Source of the DNA: Anaerostipes caccae L1-92
Lineage (GTDB): Bacteria; Bacillota; Clostridia; Lachnospirales; Lachnospiraceae
Length of the DNA stretch: 64,000 bases
Assembly: GCF_014467075.1 (NCBI RefSeq)
Contig: NZ_AP023027.1
Span: 2,421,501 to 2,485,500 of the forward strand
Direction of reading: 5' to 3'
Below are positions 60,171-64,000 of this stretch, piece by piece (the first letter of the stretch is position 1; every line of letters starts with the position of its first letter). The notes below the pieces were generated by a model that worked only from the letters and a program-made list of their open reading frames with translations, was not told the DNA's origin and ran no database searches. The position numbers and the translations under genes are program-made.

Positions 60171-61904
60171 CTATAATTCACTTTCTACTCTTCTATATGT
60201 ATTTTCAATCAAGTAGACTATCTGAGCGAAGATATCTTTTGCCTCTTGCTTTTCTTCAATTAACCTTGTTGCAATTATTACTTGGTCTACATGAAATATA
60301 GTATGACGATTCTTCCTAAAATAATTATATATTTCTTCTAAAACCTGCTCAAATGTACTGTTATTTATTAAAGTTTTATACTTTTGTATCAGAATATGAT
60401 TACTTGTTTCATCACCTTTTCTTTCTGGTTTGAATACAGACCCAAATGTATGATTTTTATCAACAACAATACCTTTTACATTTAAAAGTAACTTTAGATA
60501 TCCTTCTAAAGCTCTTAATGCAGGAAAAACACAAGCACTGTAATCATCCAGTTTTTTCTCATCCTCAATCAAAATAATGGAAGGAGAAAACAGTTTCCAT
60601 ATAGTCTCTTCTATCTTACCATCATTATACGCAGTAGGCAATAACTCACCCATTTTCGCTTTTGTATCACTTGCTTCCCCTATTGTATCATTAAAAGTAT
60701 TGGTTAAATCTACAACATCATTAACGGTAACCTGTGGAGCATGAGAAATGAATGATAAAAACTCATGATACAAGTATAGCGGTTTCCCTTGAACCATAAC
60801 TTTATAGTCATATAAACTTAATGTCAATCTATCACCAATTTTACTCACGAACTGATATGCTTTTTTATTTTTATCACTGATATCTTTAACTTTTACATCT
60901 GGAAGTTGTTTTAAATATTCCAATACATTTCGGCACCACTCTTCACCAAGATAAATAGTGTAGTTTTTATTTTCAGAGGTATTTCTCACTCCACACTTCT
61001 CAATTGCCTCTTTTAACAAGGTCGAATATTCTATATTTGTTCCTGTTGGATTAAATGTAGTAGTTCCATCACGTCTTTGATGTATATCTAAAAAAGCCTT
61101 TTTGCCATCAACAAAAAATTCAAATCGCTTTTGATTTCCAATACTTTTTATATTCCCTCCTTTAAAGGATTCCCACAAAATTGTACCTTTATTCAATAAC
61201 ATTCCATACAATTCATCTAAATTTCTATTTATATACACATTACGCTTTAGCTCACCACAGCTTTCTTCTCTTTGATCTTTTGCTTCCTCTCCAAATATAA
61301 CTTTTTTTGCTAACATATCTGCTATATCATTATATTTATCACCAGAATGACCCTGCACTTTTACAAATTCGACCTTCAACTTTTTACTCACATTTTCAAA
61401 CAGTTCCTTGTAATCCTGAGTTCCCTTTTTTTTAGCTTTCCACTCACCGGTACACCATTTAGAAATCCCTTCATAATCATGATATATCACCAATTTTTCA
61501 TAATCGTTCTTTATTGCGTAACGCATAGCAGCCTCTGCGCCTTTAATTTCTCCAGCCACATTATGCATTTCTGCTAAATCCTTTTCTTCTACCTTTCCAG
61601 AGAAATATGTCTCTTTTCCGTTATGTATAGTGACCATACCATAAGAAACTTCTTTTGTAATATCATTGTAGCTGCCATCAACATAGGCAATAATCTCATT
61701 GTCTACCTCTTTATCTGCATTAATCCTGATAGATTTAGTTTGTTCTTCTGTATTATATAGAAATGTTTCTGCCTCTATTAAAGTTCCAAAACTCTTATAT
61801 TCTGCTCCTGAAAATCCATCTACCTGCTTTTTACACTCATCCCATGTACTATAAATACCTGGATTTTTCCCTTTTCTAACTACATAAAACTTCTTTCCAG
61901 CCAT
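60171..61904 (-). CDS. rnlA: RNase HI-RnlA fusion toxin
   Basis: Protein of 577 aa. Residues 3-47 are an RNase H1 hybrid-binding domain (FYVVRKGKNPGIYSTWDECK, VDGFSGAEYKSF). Residues 70-205 are RNase HI with catalytic D76 (YVDGS), E119 (GEIKGAE), D143 (YHDYEG) and D193 (YNDIADMLAKK), plus H186 in QGHSG. From about 220 the sequence follows RnlA, ending in a HEPN-like RHTIFH (R533, H538). E. coli RnlA is a toxin endoribonuclease, active against phage T4 mRNA, and is stimulated by separate RNase HI; here both are one chain. It has its own promoter and precedes rnlB by 26 bp. Confidence 0.8.
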   Translation of the reverse strand: MAGKKFYVVRKGKNPGIYSTWDECKKQVDGFSGAEYKSFGTLIEAETFLYNTEEQTKSIRINADKEVDNEIIAYVDGSYNDITKEVSYGMVTIHNGKETYFSGKVEEKDLAEMHNVAGEIKGAEAAMRYAIKNDYEKLVIYHDYEGISKWCTGEWKAKKKGTQDYKELFENVSKKLKVEFVKVQGHSGDKYNDIADMLAKKVIFGEEAKDQREESCGELKRNVYINRNLDELYGMLLNKGTILWESFKGGNIKSIGNQKRFEFFVDGKKAFLDIHQRRDGTTTFNPTGTNIEYSTLLKEAIEKCGVRNTSENKNYTIYLGEEWCRNVLEYLKQLPDVKVKDISDKNKKAYQFVSKIGDRLTLSLYDYKVMVQGKPLYLYHEFLSFISHAPQVTVNDVVDLTNTFNDTIGEASDTKAKMGELLPTAYNDGKIEETIWKLFSPSIILIEDEKKLDDYSACVFPALRALEGYLKLLLNVKGIVVDKNHTFGSVFKPERKGDETSNHILIQKYKTLINNSTFEQVLEEIYNYFRKNRHTIFHVDQVIIATRLIEEKQEAKDIFAQIVYLIENTYRRVESEL

Positions 61905-61937
61905 AAATCTTTACCCCCTTCTTAAAATGAATTTTTT

Positions 61938-61966
61938 ATTATAACAGTTTTGCTAATTAAATGCAA
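61938..61966 (-). promoter_or_regulatory. promoter of rnlA-rnlB
   Basis: Minus strand TTGCAT (61961-61966), 17-bp spacer, perfect TATAAT (61938-61943), 34 bp before the toxin start. Confidence 0.7.
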
Positions 61967-61989
61967 TCCTTTTTAATCAAGCATATTCT

Positions 61990-63264
61990 TCAAATGACCT
62001 CAACATACTCTGCTATTTTTGTCTTCTTATTTTTCTTAATGTCAAAAGAATTTCCAATGATGAAAGAAACATTTGTACCTTCCTTGATTTTACATTTTGC
62101 AAACACTTCATTAACACGAAAGAAAATTGATCCGTTCTGATAATGTATAAATCCATTTTTCTTATTAGGCATTATATAGCTTACTTTTCCTTCATATACA
62201 TTTGATCTATCTTTAACTTTCTTGAGCCAAATGTTTTGCAATTCACTTGCCTCTATCTCATAATTACATATTTTTTTCATATATTCTAAAAGTCTAGTTG
62301 GTATCCCCCAGCCATTTTCTTCTCGTATTTTTTTATAGTAACAATAGTGTGCTTTAGCAAGATTTTTTTCTTCCAACCTTTCTAAGTTTTCAGCAACAAA
62401 ATACAAAACCTTTATTTTCATTTTATCCTGATCTCTTGTCAGTAATGCTCTATAGGCATAATCCAATGCATCTTCCCTTTGCTTCTTTATACTATAAATT
62501 TGAGCTATTTCAAATAGCAAAGACCAATGATTTTTCTTTCCAACTAATTCTTTTAATCCTGCCAGTGCTATATCAGTATCTCCTAATTTCCCGTAAGAAT
62601 AATATTTTCTTCCCCCAATCCAAATATCATTATCATAGTGAAATTTATCTATATCCTTCTCTGCTAACTCACAACAGTTTATACATTCTGCATATTTCTC
62701 TAAACTTAATAAACTTTTGGTTTTTATAGAATAATATTCTTCTTTTCTTGATTGTATTTCAATAAAACGTCCACTATTATTTTGAAATGATTTAACTTCT
62801 TTATCTAACAATTCTATATTTAACCTATCTAACCAATCAATGATTTTTTTATAACTATCTATATCTCTTTTCTTTTTATAAATATTTACGATTGCAAAAA
62901 CGATAAATTCAAAAGCACTTCCATCTTTTTGCTCAATTAAACTAATAATTGTTTGTGCTACTATTTCTAGATTCTTCAAATCATGTTCTGTGTATTCTTC
63001 CTTTCTAAAACGAAAATATTTTTCATAAACACACCATGCCATCAAATCATTATTCATTACAAATTGGGGATCTAATTTATATGTGTGCTTACAAACAACA
63101 ATAGCCTTTGTTATATCATTTATTTTTTTTAAACAGTATGCATATTCCCATCCTAACCATTTGTCAACATTATTTTTTGATCAAATGTTTTTATAAATAT
63201 CCACTGCCTCCCAAAATCTTTTGTCATCTTTAAGCACTCTAGCTTCATTTCTTAAATTCTTCAT
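61990..63264 (-). pseudogene. TPR-like protein with C-terminal cold-shock-type domain, interrupted by in-frame TGA
   Basis: Starting at ATG 63264 with GGGGAG 8 nt upstream, the frame is open to 61990 except for one TGA at 63181-63183 (codon 28: ...VDIYKNI-stop-SKNN...). The body (about 424 codons) is helical repeats, with a C-terminal cold-shock/S1-like part (GKVSYIMPNKKNGFIHYQNG, IFFRVNEVF, IKEGTNVSFIIG). An open 355-codon frame begins at ATG 63057, which lacks an evident ribosome site. The break may be a nonsense mutation, a sequencing error, or a translated read-through. Composition is AT-rich like rnlAB, and the gene precedes them directly. Confidence 0.7.
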
Positions 63265-63452
63265 AGCATTTTCTCCCCTTTCTGCTTTTTAATATACTTC
63301 ATAAACATAGTTTACCATATTTCGTTTTATTATTACATAAAAATACAATTTAATTTGTAAGCTATTTATTAAATGTTTCTCACTTCTTTCTCATTCAGAC
63401 ACGTTTCGAATGCAAGGCGATATACTCGCAGGGCACACCGTGTTTCATACAG

Positions 63453-63520
63453 GGCAGCCGCATAAAAAATATCCATCTGGGGAATGAACTCCCTGGATAG
63501 ATATTTTTTATGCGGCTGCC
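63453..63520. repeat. 21-bp perfect inverted repeat in the gap before the aldose-epimerase gene
   Basis: Bases 63453-63473 and 63500-63520 are exact reverse complements (arms begin GGCAGCCGCAT and end ATGCGGCTGCC). The 26-bp centre pairs further (TATCCA/TGGATA and GGGA/TCCC). The rest of the 355-bp gap (63265-63619) holds a CGTGCTTCGCACG hairpin and a promoter but no gene I can support. It could be a transcript-ending hairpin or a small mobile repeat. Confidence 0.6.
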
Positions 63521-63542
63521 TTGGTATTTTATACCCTTCGGG

Positions 63543-63571
63543 TGGACGTGCTTCGCACGATAAAGTATAAT
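63543..63571 (+). promoter_or_regulatory. promoter of the aldose-epimerase-like gene
   Basis: TGGACG (63543-63548), 17-bp spacer, perfect TATAAT (63566-63571). The -35 is weak and overlaps a CGTGCTTCGCACG hairpin. Confidence 0.45.
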
Positions 63572-63619
63572 ATTCTGAAAGGTTACTTGTTTATTTTTGT
63601 TCAGCAAAAGGAGCGTAAT

Positions 63620-64000
63620 ATGAGTTCATATCAAGTAAAAAACGATGTTCTTTCAGTTTCTGTTGACACATCCGGGGCAGGCCTTACTTCTATTAAAGAT
63701 AAGACAGGTCTGGAATATCTATGGCAGGGCAATCCTGATTACTGGAGCGGACAGGCTCCGATCCTGTTTCCCATCTGCGGAAGTTTAAGGAATGAGAAGG
63801 CGAAGATCGGAGATAATAAATTCTGTTCTATGGGCAGACACGGAATCGCCAGAAGATGTGAATTTACCCTAAGGCACTTGGATATAGACAGCATTTCTTT
63901 GTTTCTGCGTGCTGACGCAGAAACCATGAAATCTTTCCCCTATGACTTTGAACTTGAAATGACATACCGAATCAAAGATAAAACTGTCATTGTAGAACAC
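63620..64000 (+). CDS. aldose 1-epimerase family protein (LacX-like), partial at right edge
   Basis: The first 127 residues are visible, then the window ends. Sequence MSSYQVKNDVLSVSVDTSGA then TGLEYLWQGNPDYWSGQAPI and LFPICGSLR; GRHGIARRCEF follows. This matches the galactose mutarotase-like LacX/YeaD group, which interconvert sugar anomers or sugar-phosphate anomers. AAGGAG lies 8 nt before ATG. Not related in composition to the AT-rich block before it. Confidence 0.82.
   Translation, partial: MSSYQVKNDVLSVSVDTSGAGLTSIKDKTGLEYLWQGNPDYWSGQAPILFPICGSLRNEKAKIGDNKFCSMGRHGIARRCEFTLRHLDIDSISLFLRADAETMKSFPYDFELEMTYRIKDKTVIVEH

Noticed and set aside
63181..63183. TGA in the TPR gene as a selenocysteine codon
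   Set aside because: The genome evidently uses selenium, but the bases after TGA show no stable stem-loop of the bacterial SECIS type, and a TPR helix position is an unlikely site for selenocysteine.
63453..63520. CRISPR repeat
   Set aside because: A single inverted repeat without spaced direct copies or cas genes.

Overview
The window looks like a chromosomal segment of an anaerobic Firmicute of the class Clostridia, most likely a Lachnospiraceae gut bacterium. Support: strong AGGAGG ribosome-binding sites, sigma-A type promoters, an infC-rpmI-rplT operon with an attenuated leader, a selenium-dependent molybdenum hydroxylase gene set, and SPL-family radical SAM, DegV and YheO-like proteins. 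Base composition is mixed: about 9.4-28 kb is relatively GC-rich, while about 39.8-51 kb and 59.8-63.3 kb are clearly AT-richer, suggesting two acquired blocks. The species cannot be named from sequence alone.

Layout. 1-2.7 kb: a YxlEFG-like ABC exporter operon (minus strand) headed by an XRE regulator. 2.8-9.3 kb: a FUSC-family membrane protein and an L-lactate dehydrogenase-like gene transcribed divergently from overlapping promoters, a membrane protein with a degenerate GGDEF and an intact EAL domain, a nitroreductase and a DegV protein. 9.4-28.1 kb: a large anaerobic purine/urate degradation locus in two divergent arms. The minus arm carries ssnA, ygfK, a purine permease, a selenium-dependent xanthine dehydrogenase, a hydantoinase, yqeB and four molybdenum-cofactor genes. 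The plus arm carries a YheO-like regulator, diaminopropionate ammonia-lyase, ygeY, ygeW and carbamate kinase. Together they suggest purine uptake, selenium/molybdenum-dependent hydroxylation, ring opening, release of a diamino acid and carbamoyl-phosphate, and ATP formation by carbamate kinase.

28.1-39.7 kb: two MerR/GyrI-type regulators with visible operators, an orphan PTS sorbitol IIA, an orphan phage tail-fibre gene, trmO, tRNA-Leu(CAG), an unusual thioredoxin with an operator array, a large surface protein whose signal peptide is separated from its body by a frame-breaking run of nine G, a small membrane protein, and two secreted cell-wall hydrolases. 39.8-51 kb: an AT-rich catabolic operon (two MFS transporters, FGGY kinase, 2-hydroxyacid dehydrogenase, old-yellow-enzyme reductase, Fe-alcohol dehydrogenase, class II aldolase) divergent from a PRD/PTS-domain regulator; its substrate is unknown to me.

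51-59.7 kb: rplT, rpmI, infC (apparently with an ATT start) behind an L20-type attenuator, prfC, a structured intergenic element, an OpuC-type transporter with a fused permease/binding protein, and a WYL regulator / GyrI-like / SPL radical SAM operon. 59.8-63.3 kb: an AT-rich defence-like cassette with an RnlB-like antitoxin, a toxin fusing RNase HI to RnlA, and a TPR plus cold-shock-like gene interrupted by an in-frame TGA. The window ends in an aldose-1-epimerase-like gene.

Most interesting: the RNase HI-RnlA fusion, the poly-G switch candidate in the surface protein, and the unassigned AT-rich catabolic operon. The purine locus is striking but belongs to a type already described in gut bacteria.
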